This document shows, one piece after another, positions 37,501 through 50,393 of a stretch of DNA of 64,000 nucleotides. Below the pieces are notes generated by a model. The model did no database searches, was not told where the DNA came from, and saw only the letters and a list, made by a program, of their open reading frames with translations. Numbering within the stretch: position 1 is the first letter of the stretch; each line of letters starts with the position of its first letter. The translations under genes were made by a program, and so were the position numbers. The DNA lies in contig NW_024744357.1 of NCBI RefSeq assembly GCF_018991925.1, positions 1,631,286 to 1,695,285 of the forward strand, written 5' to 3'. Source of the stretch: Homarus americanus. Lineage: Eukaryota > Arthropoda > Malacostraca > Decapoda > Nephropidae.

Positions 37501-39938
37501 TACTGACAACTACTGTGTTACTGACAACTACTGTGCTACTGACACATACTGTGTTACTGACACATACTGTGTTACTGACAACTACTGTGTTACTGACAAC
37601 TACTGTGTTACTGACACACACTGTGTTACTGACACATACTGTGTTACTGACAACTACTGTGTTACTGACAACTAGTGTGTTACTAACAACTACTGTGTTA
37701 CTGACACATACTGTGTTACTAACAACTACTGTGTTACAGACAACTACTGTGTTACTGATAACTACTGTGTTACTGACAACTACTGTGTTACTGACACATA
37801 CTGTGTTACTGATAACTACTGTGTTACAGACAACTACTGTGTTACTGATAACTACTGTGTTACTGACAACTACTGTGTTACTGACACATACTGTGTTACT
37901 GATAACTACTGTGTTACAGACAACTACTGTGTTACTGATAACTACTGTGTTACTGATAACTACTGTGTTACTGACAACTACTGTGTTACTGACACATACT
38001 GTGTTACTGATAACTACTGTGTTACTGACAACTACAACTACTGTGTTACTGTGACACACTACTGTGTTACTGATAACTACTGTGTTACAGACAACTACTG
38101 TGTTACTGTTACTGTTAACTACTGTGTTACAGACAACTACTGTGTTACTTACACTGACAACTACTGTGTTACTACATACTGTGACACACTACTGTGTTAC
38201 TGATAACTACTGTGTTAACTACTGTGTTACTGATAACTACTGTGTTACTGATAACTACTGTGTTACTGACAACTACTGTGTTACTGACAAATACTGTGTT
38301 ACTAACAACTACTGTGTTACTGATAACTACTGTGTTACAGACAACTACTGTGTTACTGATAACTACTGTGTTACAGACAACTACTGTGTTACAGACAACT
38401 ACTGTGTTACAGACAACTACTGTGTTACTGATAACTACTGTGTTACAGACAACTACTGTGTTACTGATAACTACTGTGTTACTGACAACTACTGTGTTAC
38501 TGACAACTACTGTGTTACTGACACATACTGTGTTACTGACACATACTGTGTTACTGATAACTACTGTGTTACTGACAACTACTGTGTTACTGACAACTAC
38601 TGTGTTACAGACAACTACTGTGTTACTGATAACTACTGTGTTACTGACAACTACTGCGTTACTGACAACTACTGTGTTACAGACAACTACTGTGTTACTG
38701 ACAACTACTGTGTTACTAACAACTACTGTGTTACTGATAACTACTGTGTTACAGACAACTACTGTGTTACTGACAACTACTGTGTTACAGACAACTACTG
38801 TGTTACTGACAACTACTGTGTTACTGACACATACTGTGTTACTGACACATACTGTGTTACTGACACATACTGTGTTACTGATAACTACTGTGTTACAGAC
38901 AACTACTGTGTTACTGACACATACTGTGTTACTGACACATACTGTGTTACTGATAACTACTCTGTTACAGACAACTACTGTGTTACTGATAACTACTGTG
39001 TTACTGACAACTACTGTGTTACTGACACATACTGTGTTACTGATAACTACTGTGTTACAGACAACTACTGTGTTACTGATAACTACTGTGTTACTGACAA
39101 CTACTGTGTTACTGATAACTACTGTGTTACTGACAACTACTGTGTTACTGACACATACTGTGTTACTGATAACTACTGTGTTACAGACAACTACTGTGTT
39201 ACTGATAACTACTGTGTTACTGACACATACTGTGTTACTGACAACTACTGTGTTACAGACAACTACTGTGTTACTGATAACTACTGTGTTACTGACAACT
39301 ACTGTGTTACTGATAACTACTGTGTTACTGACAACTACTGTGTTACTGACACATACTGTGTTACTGATAACTACTCTGTTACAGACAACTACTGTGTTAC
39401 TGATAACTACTGTGTTACTGACAACTACTGTGTTACTGATAACTACTGTGTTACTGATAACTACTCTGTTACAGACAACTACTGTGTTACTGATAACTAC
39501 TGTGTTACTGACAACTACTGTGTTACTGACACATACTGTGTTACTGATAACTACTGTGTTACTGATAACTACTCTGTTACAGACAACTACTGTGTTACTG
39601 ATAACTACTGTGTTACAGACAACTACTGTGTTACTGATAACTACTGTGTTACTGATAACTACTCTGTTACAGACAACTACTGTGTTACTGATAACTACTG
39701 TGTTACTGACAACTACTGTGTTACTGACACATACTGTGTTACTGATAACTACTCTGTTACAGACAACTACTGTGTTACTGATAACTACTGTGTTACTGAC
39801 AACTACTGTGTTACTGACAACTACTGTGTTACTGACAACTACTGTGTTACTGATAACTACTGTGTTACAGACAACTACTGTGTTACTGATAACTACTGTG
39901 TTACTGATAACTACTGTGTTACTGATAACTGTATAATT
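31504..39938. repeat. 8.4-kb array of an 18-bp unit, about 467 copies
   Basis: The unit is TGTGTTACTGACAACTAC. Variants change the second half (ACACATAC, ACACACAC, ACACTTAC, GATAACTAC, ACAGACAACTAC) and a few units are short or carry inserts. Higher-order periods are visible: a 387-bp offset (31,740-31,997 against 32,127-32,384), 1,026 bp (the GCCACATAGTG unit at 32,701 and 33,727), 252 bp (33,071 and 33,323), 108 bp (AATTAC units at about 34,161, 34,269 and 34,377) and 685 bp (36,578-36,990 against 37,263-37,675). Three of six frames lack stops in the basic unit, giving frames up to 734 codons (repeats CVTDNY and VLLTTT on plus, SNTVVV on minus). Those frames break wherever a unit changes length, have no start context, exon signals or codon preference, and are best treated as shadows. 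Confidence 0.97.
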
Positions 39939-39989
39939 GACAACACGTATATACTAACAAAAGCTGTATAACTAAAATATAACTACCCT

Positions 39990-40175
39990 ACAAATACAAC
40001 AACAACAACATCTTACCAAAAACAACAGCAGCTGCACTACCAAGAACAACAACAGCTGCTATACCAACAGCAATAACAGCTGGACTAATAACAACAACAA
40101 CAGCTGGACTACTAACAACAACAACAGCTGGACTACTAACAACAACAGCTGCACTCCTAACAACAACAACAACCG
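39990..40175. repeat. AACAACAGCTGGACTACTAA minisatellite
   Basis: About six diverged copies of 24-30 bp directly after the 18-bp array. Confidence 0.85.
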
Positions 40176-41050
40176 TTTGGTGATCCTACACAAACCTATA
40201 TAAATTTTTAACAACCTTGACCAGCATAATATGGGTTACCTTAGGGTCGCCTTTACTCTGTATGCTACTCTCAAAGACTTTTAGGTAGTCCTGCTTTGCG
40301 CCATGTAGCCACAACACGTCCAAGACTCCTTTCACTCCCTTCACTACACAGAATATTAAAAAAAAGTCTTAAGGGAATTTGTAATCTCACCAAATCCCAT
40401 ACAGTATTTTCAGAATCTCTATAATATTTTTGTTTTTTGCTTTTTCACGCAATAATTCCCAGGAAATAACATCTGTTACATGACTGAAATCCTGACCTTA
40501 GTTAACCTCTCATTCACACCAGCAGTGGGCCAGTCATCACGGTAAATAGCTGACCTGACCTTACACGTCTACCTCCTTCACCACCACCCTTGCATAAAGC
40601 CAACACTCTGTCATCCTGTTAACGAGCTTCACCTTACCTGATACCTGTGCTTCCTCCTTCACCACCACATGAAGCCAACACCTTGTACTGTACATTCTAT
40701 TAACGAGCTACATTCCTGATTCTTCCTCAAGTGTAATCATCGGTAGTGTGTTACCTGATCAGCCGGTCTGGTTAACTGACCTGGTTAACTAGTCTGGTCA
40801 TCTGGTCTGTGTCAGCTGGTCTGAGTAGCTGATCTAGTTATCTGGTCGAGTCTGGTGTGACCTCACTCCTTTCAACCAGTCAACGTGACCTCAATGGCGT
40901 CTTGGCTTATCACTTATCTGGCTATAATAATCTAATGTTGCCTTAGTTCGTGATCTGTAACGAGTCCTTTGTGTAGGGTTCTCTGTGGTTCACCTTCAGG
41001 AGTTCTTTCAGTGTGGATTCACTTCCTGGTTTCATTATTTCCTCAAAAAC
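40176..41050. other. Intergenic DNA
   Basis: No gene. CTGGTTAACTGA-type words repeat loosely at 40,755-40,860. The right end may be the 5' untranslated region of the candidate exon at 41,051. Confidence 0.5.
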
Positions 41051-41102
41051 ATGACGACAGGAAGTTTATTATCAGTGTTTGGTTATATACTGTACATCTT
41101 TG
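41051..41102 (+). CDS. Candidate first coding exon with signal-like peptide
   Basis: ATG (context AAAACATGA) opens 17 codons ending in a perfect GTAAGT donor, phase 1. The peptide MTTGSLLSVFGYILYIF is hydrophobic and could be a signal peptide. No acceptor with a continuing frame is identified in the following 9 kb, so the gene, if real, lies downstream or the match is chance. It could equally be an exon end in a larger untranslated leader. Confidence 0.25.
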
Positions 41103-41193
41103 GTAAGTTTTGCTTTAATGCTACGAACTCAAGCATAGTTTAAGCCGATATTGAAATACTAAATATTTTGTTAATGTAAACGATATAAATAAT

Positions 41194-41197
41194 AATA

Positions 41198-41275
<78 letters not shown>
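41194..41275. repeat. (AAT)n microsatellite
   Basis: About 26 copies with one TAG interruption. Confidence 0.95.
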
Positions 41276-41719
41276 TCTATAATCTACTGTTCCAACATTT
41301 TAAGTAAAAGAATAATAAGAGATATTTAAGGAAAAAATAACAAAAGGTAAAACAAATTAAGTAAAAGTACCAACAATTATCGAGTATTTTATGTAAAGCG
41401 AATTAAAAAATTAAAAAGTAAAAAAAAAAAATGAAGAATACGAACAAGAAGAGTCATTTTAGGTATAAGAAATGGAAGAACAGCACTAATCACTTCCCAC
41501 TACCTGTAGAAGGAAGTAATGTGCGGTACCAGCAAGAGTCCTCGAAGAAGGAGGAGGAGGAGGAAGGGGTTGTGTGGGAGGGGGGTAGTGATGAAGTCCT
41601 CCAGAAGAGACCATGAAGGACCCCTCAATACCACCAGGAAGACGAGGCCGATAAACACACAGCTAACGAGAACTGAAAGCAGCTATAAAAATCCCACACG
41701 ATGGTCAGAGAGAACGCTA
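41276..41719. other. Intergenic DNA
   Basis: AT-rich, then a GGAGGAGGAGG stretch at about 41,545-41,590. No gene. Confidence 0.55.
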
Positions 41720-41940
41720 AAGGATTTCTTGAGAAATACCGAGAAAGAATAACGTAATCCAAAGACCGGGTGAGTGAGAAAGATTATGAGGAATTCTTGA
41801 GAAATACTGAGGAAGGTTGACGTAATTCAAAGACCGAGTGAGTGAGAAAGATTATGAGGATTTTCTTGAGAAGTCCTGAGGAAGGTTAACGTAATCCAAA
41901 CACCGCGAAAATGAGTGAGAGTGAGAGGATTTTTGAGGTG
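41720..41940. repeat. 69-bp tandem repeat, 3 copies
   Basis: GTAATCCAAAGACC-type words lie at about 41,754, 41,822 and 41,891 with GATTATGAGGA and CTTGAGAAATACTGAGGAAG between them. Confidence 0.85.
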
Positions 41941-42245
41941 AGTTACACACTGTAGAAGGTTGACACGCCCACGCCGACCCAGTATACTGCAGCAGACAGA
42001 TGGCCATGAGTAGGAAAAGTAGATTATTTTGAAAGGCATTGTTTGTACTGTAGAAGGTTGACACGTACTGCAGACCATGACCATATGAACAATTAGTTGA
42101 TGTAGATTATTTGGGGTATGGGATTTGTTCTTTGTAGGTCTGTATGAGTCTTTGTGAGTCTATGTGGAGTGTGTGTGTGAGTCTTTGTGAGCCTATGTGG
42201 AGTGTGTGTGTGTGAGTCTTTGTGAGTCTGTGTGGAGTTTACGTG
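41941..42245. repeat. Short direct repeats and a GAGTCTTTGTGAG array
   Basis: CTGTAGAAGGTTGACACG occurs twice about 100 bp apart (41,949 and 42,049). A unit of about 36 bp with GAGTCTTTGTGAG and TATGTGGAGTGTGTG is repeated three times at 42,136-42,245. Confidence 0.8.
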
Positions 42246-43994
42246 AGCCTGTTCTTGTGTTAGTTAAGCCCAGGTAACCGAAATCACTTTCCATGTGTGT
42301 GTGTGTGTGTGTGATACCCTGTGCTAGACAATGTAATATCTGAGTCTACTGGCAGTATAGCGCCCTAGCAGCTGTGACTTATGACAACAATTCGGTAAGA
42401 TTAAGAAGAATTTTAGGACATTTGAGTGGTGTAGGGTGGGAACAGTTAACAACCTTACCTGCACAGGAATATCGATCTGAGGTTATGAACGATACTTGGC
42501 GTCACTAGATACACCAGAAGTACCAGGTTGTGTGTTGGCTACATAACCTACCCCAAACCACTAGACAGACAGACAGACGGATAAACAAACGGACGAACGA
42601 ACACTTAAATGCAGTATCGAGCATATTTATTATGATTCAACTATAATAATTTCACGTCTTGGTAATCGTGTGTTGCTGTTGCCATTGTCGTTGTTGTCGT
42701 TATTGTTGTTGTTGTTACATTCCTACGTGTTACAAATTTCTTTCTTTTCTTCTTCATATTTTTTGTTTCCTTCTCGGGTCTATGATCTACATCACACAGG
42801 TCAACATGATCCTCCACTTGGGCCTCTCCTACTCTGCCACGCCATCACCCGCTCCATCATCCCCTGTTCCCCCTCTCTGAATCTCTTCTGTCAAATGAAG
42901 CTTAAGAATCCACATCGTACATCTTCACTTCTATCTCCATCTATTGTCAACTAAGTCCCAACGTTAATGAAGTTTCAGAACATATAAGTATCCTTCTATA
43001 TATTCTTCGTTGCCATGGGAGTACCACAGCCTGAACTAACTATAGTCTTGGTTGCTTCCAGTCAAGGTAGGTAGGTGTCTTAGGTACGCATCTTTTAGAA
43101 ACCGGAACCTTTAAATCCCGACTACCTGAACACCGACCCCTGAATCTGAACCCCTGAATCCGGACTATCTGAATCAGGGCCTCCTCAGAATGATCGGAGA
43201 AGATAATACAATAAACGAAATTAAAGAAAAGGTGAGACAATGTAGAGAAGAGAATGCAATAAACAGAGTAAGAGAGAGAGATAGAGAGAGAGATAGAGAG
43301 GAAGAGAGATAGAGAGGAAGAGAGAGAGAAAGAGACATTGCAATAATCAAAATGAGAGAGAGAGAACTACAGTGTTAGTATTCAGGACCCAAGACATCAT
43401 CTGTATCAGGGTCAGCTTTAAAATCCAGCTGCACCTGAGTGTTGGAGGTGACTATGAAACAGGTAGAGACCATTACCGCCCGTACCTGACCAGGGTTGAG
43501 GAGTTACCACCTGCTGCATTCCTGGAACTTCACCCGTGTTGGTGTTTACGAATACAATTGGTAAACATTACATTGATCGAAAAGTGAACCTGTGAACATA
43601 CAGTATATGTGTTCCCTGTTATAAATATATCTTGTTCTTCTTCTTACAGGAAATAATAGTAATGGTATCAACTTCCAATATCTACTGTGTCCATTTCTAA
43701 TATTTAATACAAATAGAACAAGGCAAATAATAATGTAGGTATATAAAAAAAAATATGTATGTTAACTTTCACAGATACACAGGGACTTTTCGATCACCTT
43801 GTTTCATATCATCTAGGTTAAGACATTATGTTAGTGTCACATAGTTTGAGTCACTATATGTGTGTCGTGTACTTAATAAAGAACTTGTATTTGATATTTC
43901 TTTACTACAGTATAATCATATCTAGGTTAACACACCGCCTTCACGATACTTTCAACACATTATCTATACAAATCACTAGATCAATTTATAGCTA
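42246..43994. other. Intergenic DNA
   Basis: No gene recognised. Content includes a GT run at about 42,297, GTT-rich sequence at 42,668-42,720, CCTGAATCCG-type words at 43,110-43,180 and a GA-rich stretch at 43,266-43,365. Frames at 42,670-42,954 and 43,372-43,587 have no domain. Confidence 0.5.
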
Positions 43995-44168
43995 ACCTAA
44001 CCCAAAATAGGCTAATCCAACCTCACATAACATAATCTAACCAAACCTATCCTAACCCAACCTAACCTAATCCAAAATATTCTAATTAATCTAACAAAAC
44101 ATAATCCAACCAAACCTAACATAACCTAACCAAACCTAACCTAACCTAACCAAACCTAACCTAACCTT
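43995..44168. repeat. Degenerate CCTAA array
   Basis: CCTAA, CCAAA, CATAA and CCAAC pentamers in register. The right part (44,110-44,166) is the best preserved. No inverted flanks were found here. Confidence 0.85.
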
Positions 44169-44478
44169 TATAATCATATCGCCACAAGATAATCATTAGT
44201 GTACCTGTTCTTTACGGCCTGTCAACCAACCTACCTTCCACCCAACACCTGTACTTAATTAACGCATGTCGAGGACCCTAAGTTGACGTTTTATTTTGGA
44301 TTGTAATAGATTTAACAGCCTGTGGCGACGTGGTGGTGAGGGGGGGGGGGTGAGGGAGAGGAGAGAGGGTGAAGGTGAGGGGGAGGGAGAGAGGGAGGAA
44401 AGTTTGACAGCTGGGTCAAGTAGTATTAATGTACCACGTCTCCGCCACCACTTGTAGAACCTCTCTTACCTTGTGATT

Positions 44479-44533
<55 letters not shown>

Positions 44534-44810
44534 TTCTCATAGTCCCAAAACCGTCCCAAGAAGAGAGTGAAAAACTCCTCCACACTCTCTTATCTAAGAT
44601 ACTATAGGAATAACCGTGTGTCTGTCTGTCTGTCTGTTCTGGGCAGCCAAAACGGCACAATCGTTTTTCATCAAACTTGGTGGAAAAATCGCAAAAAAAA
44701 TTGTAGAGTGAAACAAACCTGGTCCCATGTCGATGGTTTCTTTAGGAAGGCATCAATTAACCATTTTATTTACGATGGAAAACGATCGCTTGTGTCTTCC
44801 TATAATCCAT

Positions 44811-44841
<31 letters not shown>

Positions 44842-45100
44842 CTATTCCACACTCACTAACAAGAAAGTAAGTTCTCTCCACTCTACTCTTGACGTACAAA
44901 ATTTTCAAACTTTCACTTCATTAATGACTAACAATACCTTCACTCAACCACTTAACTCACCTACATTGCCCCAAATAACACCTTGTCAACTAAATTCATT
45001 GCCTGAGATCATGCAGTCCCTTGCAGAGAAGACTCATAGGGAACACAAATAAGCAACGTGAACACACACACACACACAAAGTACAATGGCGTCACAGTGT
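44169..45100. other. Intergenic DNA with simple repeats
   Basis: G-rich GTGAGGGAGAGG tract at 44,338-44,400, (CT)n at 44,480-44,531, (TCTG)n at about 44,618-44,638 followed by CGTTTTTCATCAAACTTGG, and (GA)n at 44,814-44,841. No gene. Confidence 0.6.
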
Positions 45101-45190
45101 TATGATTCTCGTGAAGATTAGAAACCCCAACTTACTTCACCTGATGATTAAACACCCTAACACTATATGAGGGTTTAGGTTATATGAAGG
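45101..45190 (-). repeat. Telomere-pentamer element module, locus D
   Basis: On the minus strand it reads AACCTAAACCCTCATATAG, then TTAGGGTGTTTAATCATCAG, GTGAAGTAAG and TCTAATCTTCACGAG. It follows locus C base by base with few changes over about 85 bp, but retains only one or two CCTAA copies. Confidence 0.65.
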
Positions 45191-46020
45191 TCTTAGAAAG
45201 TCCCTTGAGTTTCCATAATCTGACAAAGTTAACTAAATGGTTGATAAACATTATGTGTATGTATCAATCTGTTACAACATACTTAGAATGTCAAGATCAC
45301 ATGAGAAGGTATTTTCTAATTCAGGTTTGATATCAGTGACATAATTTCAATCTTAAAAAATAAGCTATGACATGTTCGACCACCTTTATAAAATTACAAT
45401 GGAAAATATGAGCTCGTAGATTAAGTGTCCGCCATGCCTGGGTAACTGCCGACGTCATAAGAGGCATTAGTGCTTAAGTGGTAGCCTTAGATGCGAGGCT
45501 TTAGATGCCGACTTGGGTTAATCATTTAGGTTTTATACTACCAATATGACCGTGATGTGGCACTTTATACTCACCCCCAACCCAGAGTGGTAAATGGAGA
45601 TAAAGATTTTGACCCATAGTGAACCTACCGTCACAAAGGAATTATTTATGTAAACGTATTGTTATATCTTATCAATACTACAAATACACGATATATGAAG
45701 CTCTTTAGGTGTCATTTAAAGTATCATAGATTTAAGTATATATAAAACTTTCATGAAAATATTTATAGTAACAATTATGTAAAAAATATATATATTGTAT
45801 ATACATATACAAACTATCTACATATAAGATCTAAATCCAACTGGCTGGTAATGCAACACTGACCATCACCAATTCAGTAAAATATATTTCAAAAGAATAT
45901 GAAGGTTATGGTGAAGTTCTTTCGTCGTTTATTATATCAAAGAGGGAAAAAATATATCGAGGCGTTCTGTTAGTGTCTTCAGTCAATCAGTGTTGACTGA
46001 ACTGATGAGGGATGCCCAGA
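45191..46020. other. AT-rich intergenic DNA, nothing recognised
   Basis: No supported feature. Confidence 0.6.
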
Positions 46021-46432
46021 TTATTAGTATTAATAATAATAATATTAATAATAATATTAATAATAATAATAATAATAATTTATTATTATTATTATTATTA
46101 TTATTGTTGTTGTTGTTCTCGTTGTTGTTCTTTATTTTGTTCTTGTTGTTGTTCTTGTTCATGTTATTGTTCGTGTTCTTGTTCATGTTGTTGTTGTTGT
46201 TGTTGTTCTTGTTCATGTTGTTGTTGTTGTTGTTGGTGCTGCTGCTACTGTTGTTGCTGCTCCTGTTGTTGTTGTTCTCGTTGTTGTTCTTTATTTTGTT
46301 CTTGTTGTTGTTCTTGTTCATGTTATTGTTCGTGTTCTTGTTCATGTTGTTGTTGTTGTTGTTGTTGTTGTTGGTGCTGCTGCTACTGTTGTTGCTGCTC
46401 CTGTTGTTGTTGTTCTCGTTGTTGTTGTTATG
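46021..46432. repeat. AAT/TTA tract and 159-bp duplicated GTT-rich block
   Basis: AAT and TTA runs lead into GTT/CTT-rich sequence. TCTCGTTGTTGTTCTTTATT occurs at about 46,117 and again 159 bp later, with a partial third copy about 139 bp further on. Leu/Cys-rich frames are shadows. Confidence 0.9.
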
Positions 46433-46930
46433 GTCGACTGTCTGTCCTCTTTCTTATCTCTTAATTTTGGGTGAAACTTTCTAGACATGTTCGTTGCACA
46501 TTCCTCCTTATCCTGTCTCAACCATCCTCAATGTGTACAATAAGGCCAGGTGATCCTCCCCAGGCCACCACCCGAGGCCCAAGAAGGGGCATTTAGCCTA
46601 GTACTAAACTGCGATTTTTTTTTTCATGAGACAAGAATTATAATAAGACTGAAAAACAAATGGTTTAGAATTTATCTTTATGTAATATGGAGACTATAAT
46701 ACTAAGTTAATTCTATATTATAGTTCATGATTAACAACCATTAAATATTCGCGATAATATATAATGGTACAGTAAGGTTTAGTAATGGTGTTACAATAAG
46801 GTAAGATAATTTTTATACATAATGATATAATAAGCTTTTTTTTACACAGTGGTACAAAGAGTCACAGTAATTTATACATTATGATTTAGCAAGGTACAAT
46901 AATAAGCTTCAAGCGTAATGGTACAACAAG
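46433..46930. other. Intergenic DNA
   Basis: No gene. Diverged AATGGTACA and AAGGTA words at 46,760-46,930 are probably old copies of the next repeat. Confidence 0.55.
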
Positions 46931-47108
46931 GTATAGTAAGCTTCAGACATATTAACACAGTGAGCTTTAAACATAATGGTACAACAAGGTATAGTAAGCT
47001 TCAGACATATTAATACAGTGAGCTTTAAACATAATGGTACAACAAGGTATAGTAAGCTTCAGACATATTAATACAGTGAGCTTTAAACATAATGGTACAA
47101 CAAGGTAC
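46931..47108. repeat. 58-bp tandem repeat, 3 copies
   Basis: GTAAGCTTCAGACATATTAA starts units at about 46,936, 46,994 and 47,052, each ending in AATGGTACAACAAGGTA. Confidence 0.92.
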
Positions 47109-47942
47109 AAAAAGGTACAATCATTCTACCCAACCAAGACGACCCTCAGCAGGAGTATGGGTCGTGATGGTACAGGAAGCTACATAAAGTTTGAGCCAAG
47201 GAACCATAACAAGACGGCCCTCACACGGGTACAGCTCGTGGACTGTTTACAAGTTACGAGCCACGACTGCGGTCCAGCCTTAGTTAATTGACCCACCCCA
47301 AGTAGGTCAACGTAGGTGGAGGTGGAGAGGCAGGTAGTGGAGGAAGGGAGACGGTGTAAGAGGAGGGGTAGAGGGTGATAATGAAGGAGGAAGAGGAACA
47401 GATGGTGGAAGGGGATCAGAAGATGGAGGAAGAAGAGTAGGTACTGGAGAAGGGGGGATCAGATAGTGGAGTAAGAGGCATGGAAGGTGGAGGAGGGGGA
47501 AGTGGTGGAGGGGAGGACGAGGAAGAGCAAGTGGTGGAGGTGTGAGGATGAGGAAGAGAAGATGGTGGAGGAAGAGGAGCAGGTTATGGAGGAGGAGGAG
47601 GAGGAGGAGGATGACGACCAGGAGGAAGAGGAGGAGGAGGAAGAGTCACTAAAGTCCTCCTATCTGTGTGTAGATCAACATACTCCATCAGCCTTACGAT
47701 ATCATCACCATATTCTCACACGGTGTCCCTATACACTCATGACAACTAATTCACCTCATCCCATTAGACCCTAGAGCTTCGAGTCTCAGTGTAACTTTGA
47801 CGCCATATTGAGCACCATCTTTACCTAGCAGCTTTAGTGAATCTCTCATAGCTAAGATTTTTGGATTAAGGGTTCCTGCGTTCTGGCGACAACAGAACAC
47901 ATACAGTTGAGAGAAATAAAAAGAAAAGAAAAAGAAACAATC

Positions 47943-47945
<3 letters not shown>
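47109..47945. other. Intergenic DNA with purine-rich tract
   Basis: GGTGGAGGAAG and GGAGGAGGAGG repeats at 47,310-47,645. Glu-rich frames there are repeat translations. No gene. Confidence 0.6.
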
Positions 47946-47977
<32 letters not shown>

Positions 47978-48054
47978 TGGGGATGGTGTGTGTGTGTGTG
48001 TGCTTGGGGATGGGGTGTGTGTGTGTGTGCTTGGGGGTGTGTGTGTGTGTGTGG

Positions 48055-48107
<53 letters not shown>

Positions 48108-48142
48108 GATGTGTGTGTGTGTGTATGTGTGTGTGCTTGGGG

Positions 48143-48213
<71 letters not shown>

Positions 48214-48240
48214 TGGGGATGTGTATGTGTGTGTGTGTGA
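47946..48240. repeat. (GT)n with GCTTGGGGATG insertions
   Basis: GT runs are punctuated by GCTTGGGGATG or GTGGGGATG at irregular intervals. Cys/Val-rich frames are shadows. Confidence 0.95.
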
Positions 48241-49845
48241 CCTTGCGGGTTATTCACTCACTGCTCCACTTCCTCCAGCGGCCAAGGTGTGGGAGTGTCC
48301 ACTTCCCTTCCCTCTCCCCTTACACCATTCTTCTCACTCTCACTTCATTACTTACAATATATATGTACACTGTATGTGCATTTCTGTGCATAACTAATAA
48401 TAATAGTAATAATAATAAGAGAAAAAGAAGATACATTAACCAGTCACCGAGCACAGAAGCTCCTGCAACAAAGGACGGGTATGAGCGTAAATTCACTGAG
48501 CCGTGACACAGTTATAACAGAACCTCGGAGCGTCTCTCAGTGTTATGACGTAACACACGAGTCACAGACGATCATGCGGTGACTATTCCTCGAAGTGTTG
48601 ACGTAAGGGCGTAACTAGCTAGATGACTGTTAGATAAATGCCAGAATTAAACTTGAGACTAACTTCAGTAGATACGTTTACTTTATCCGTTTAGGAGGCA
48701 AAATTAAGTTTGGGACAAAATTAGTGTATGGAGTATATTTTCTCAAACATTATTTCCCTTAAGTGTTCCTCTTAAGTGATGTTGAGTTACCTATTTATTA
48801 TTAGATTTATTGTTATTATTATTATCCACTCAAAGATGTGAACTTGCATGACGTACTACTCACTATATATCGCTCTACCTGTGTCTACGTTCTTCCTATA
48901 CTCGTATGTTCTTGAACCAACGTGAACTTGTGTGGCCGGAAAGTTACCATAACGTGAACAGTAAGTAATGTATGAGAAGAAACCCACAATGGCAGACGAA
49001 ATGTTTATTCCAAACATTTTCGGCGACATCAGTTGTAGGGAAGTTCTGTAAATATTAACATGTAGGACGATACGAACCAACAGGTCTTAATATAACCCAA
49101 CCTAATGATTCTATGGTAAGTTTAATTTGGTTAAGTTTGATAGGTTTTTGTCGTCTGCTTTAGCAAATGACATACCAGTCATATTCTTGGAATGTGTCTT
49201 ATACTGTAGTGTACATTTATAGCAAGACCTGAACATATGTTTTAGCTCCCCAGTAAAAGCAGCCGAAGAAAACGCATGATGGTCAAGAAATAAGTTTTCT
49301 TTTGCTTGCAGTCTGTGCTTGCAGGCGTAACTTCTTATTTTTATCTGTCCAGGTTGAAACAATCATTTCTTCATAATTAACATAACAATTCGTTGTAACT
49401 AAAGACTTAAAGAGTCATGTAACTGGTTTAGTTAACTATAGAAAATAGATGACGGGTAAGATGGTGTGAAAATTATACTCAGACTAGCTTAAGTACAGGA
49501 TGGACACTTGAATGAAAACCAATCTTCTCTAATGATATGATTTTGCTTCATTTTTGTAGAATGTTATTCACTGTGAAGGAAGTGTTCAATACACGACATA
49601 TCTGAACATGTTACACACGTTGTTCCTTCCACAACTGCGTCAAAAGAACCTCTACCCAACAACTGATGGCTTTGTTGTCTATCCTTGGTCAAATTAACAT
49701 ACTGTTTACCATTGTTTGTACGCTCGCACTGTCTAGGTTTATTTTTGTATCCTTACACTACGCATGTATATTTTGTGCTTGTATTACCCTTAGTACCTAC
49801 ATTGTCTATTTACATCAGGGGGAGGGGAGGGGGAGGGGGCACATA
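48241..49845. other. Intergenic DNA
   Basis: No gene is supported. Frames on the minus strand at 48,856-49,080 and 49,111-49,362 have mixed composition but no domain or splice context. Confidence 0.5.
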
Positions 49846-50010
49846 GGACCAGGGTGGGAAAATTGTATTTGTAATTTAACTGAATAATTACTAAATACAA
49901 TATTCTGTGTAAGTTCAATTGTAGTTGTATTTGACAACTTTTCAAATAAAGTACAGTAATTGTAATTATGAGATCACATAATTGTGATGTAATTGAAGAG
50001 GAAAGTGTCC
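49846..50010 (+). mobile_element. Possible hAT-like transposon end
   Basis: CAGGGTGGGAAAATTG followed by many AATTGTA and TAATTGTAATTA words resembles, in opposite orientation, the segment ending near 56,025, which reads CAGGGTTGGAGCAATTAATT from its end. Only one end of each is recognisable and no 8-bp target duplication could be confirmed. Confidence 0.3.
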
Positions 50011-50393
50011 TTAGTTTATTAACTATCCACCAGATCTTCAACAATGGGGTAGAAGTTTATGCATACAGCACATCATGTACTATCGTGTACCAAAGTCGTG
50101 TCCACTACCCATCCACAGTGAGGATTAAAATAGCCTTGAGTCTGAAGTTTCGAAACAGGTGGGGGAAATGCTATGGTCGGCCAACAGATGTCGCCCACTG
50201 TAGTGTGTGGGGGGGAGGGGGGGGGTTAGTCTAGTAGCAGGCTGAGTGTAGGTGGTGCATAACATCGTGATCGTGAATTCCGCAATCACTGATAACAATA
50301 AGAATGCCATGAAGATAATTAATATTATTAAGCATGGTGAGAGATGTGTAACGGGTAAATAAAAGCACTACAACGACCATATCTCTGCCATTC

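Noticed and set aside
31504..39938. The 18-bp array as a possible CRISPR array
   Set aside because: Units are contiguous with no spacers, the unit is too short, and the genome is eukaryotic.
31504..39938. The 18-bp array as a gene for a repetitive silk- or adhesive-like protein
   Set aside because: Length changes break the frames repeatedly, three frames are equivalent and no signal peptide or flanking exon fits.
42670..42954. 94-codon Leu-rich frame with a membrane-like start
   Set aside because: Its first part is a GTT/TTG-rich simple-sequence stretch and the rest has no recognisable domain.
48856..49362. Two minus-strand frames of mixed composition (74 and 83 codons)
   Set aside because: They lie in different exons only if splice sites are assumed that I cannot see; no motif was recognised.
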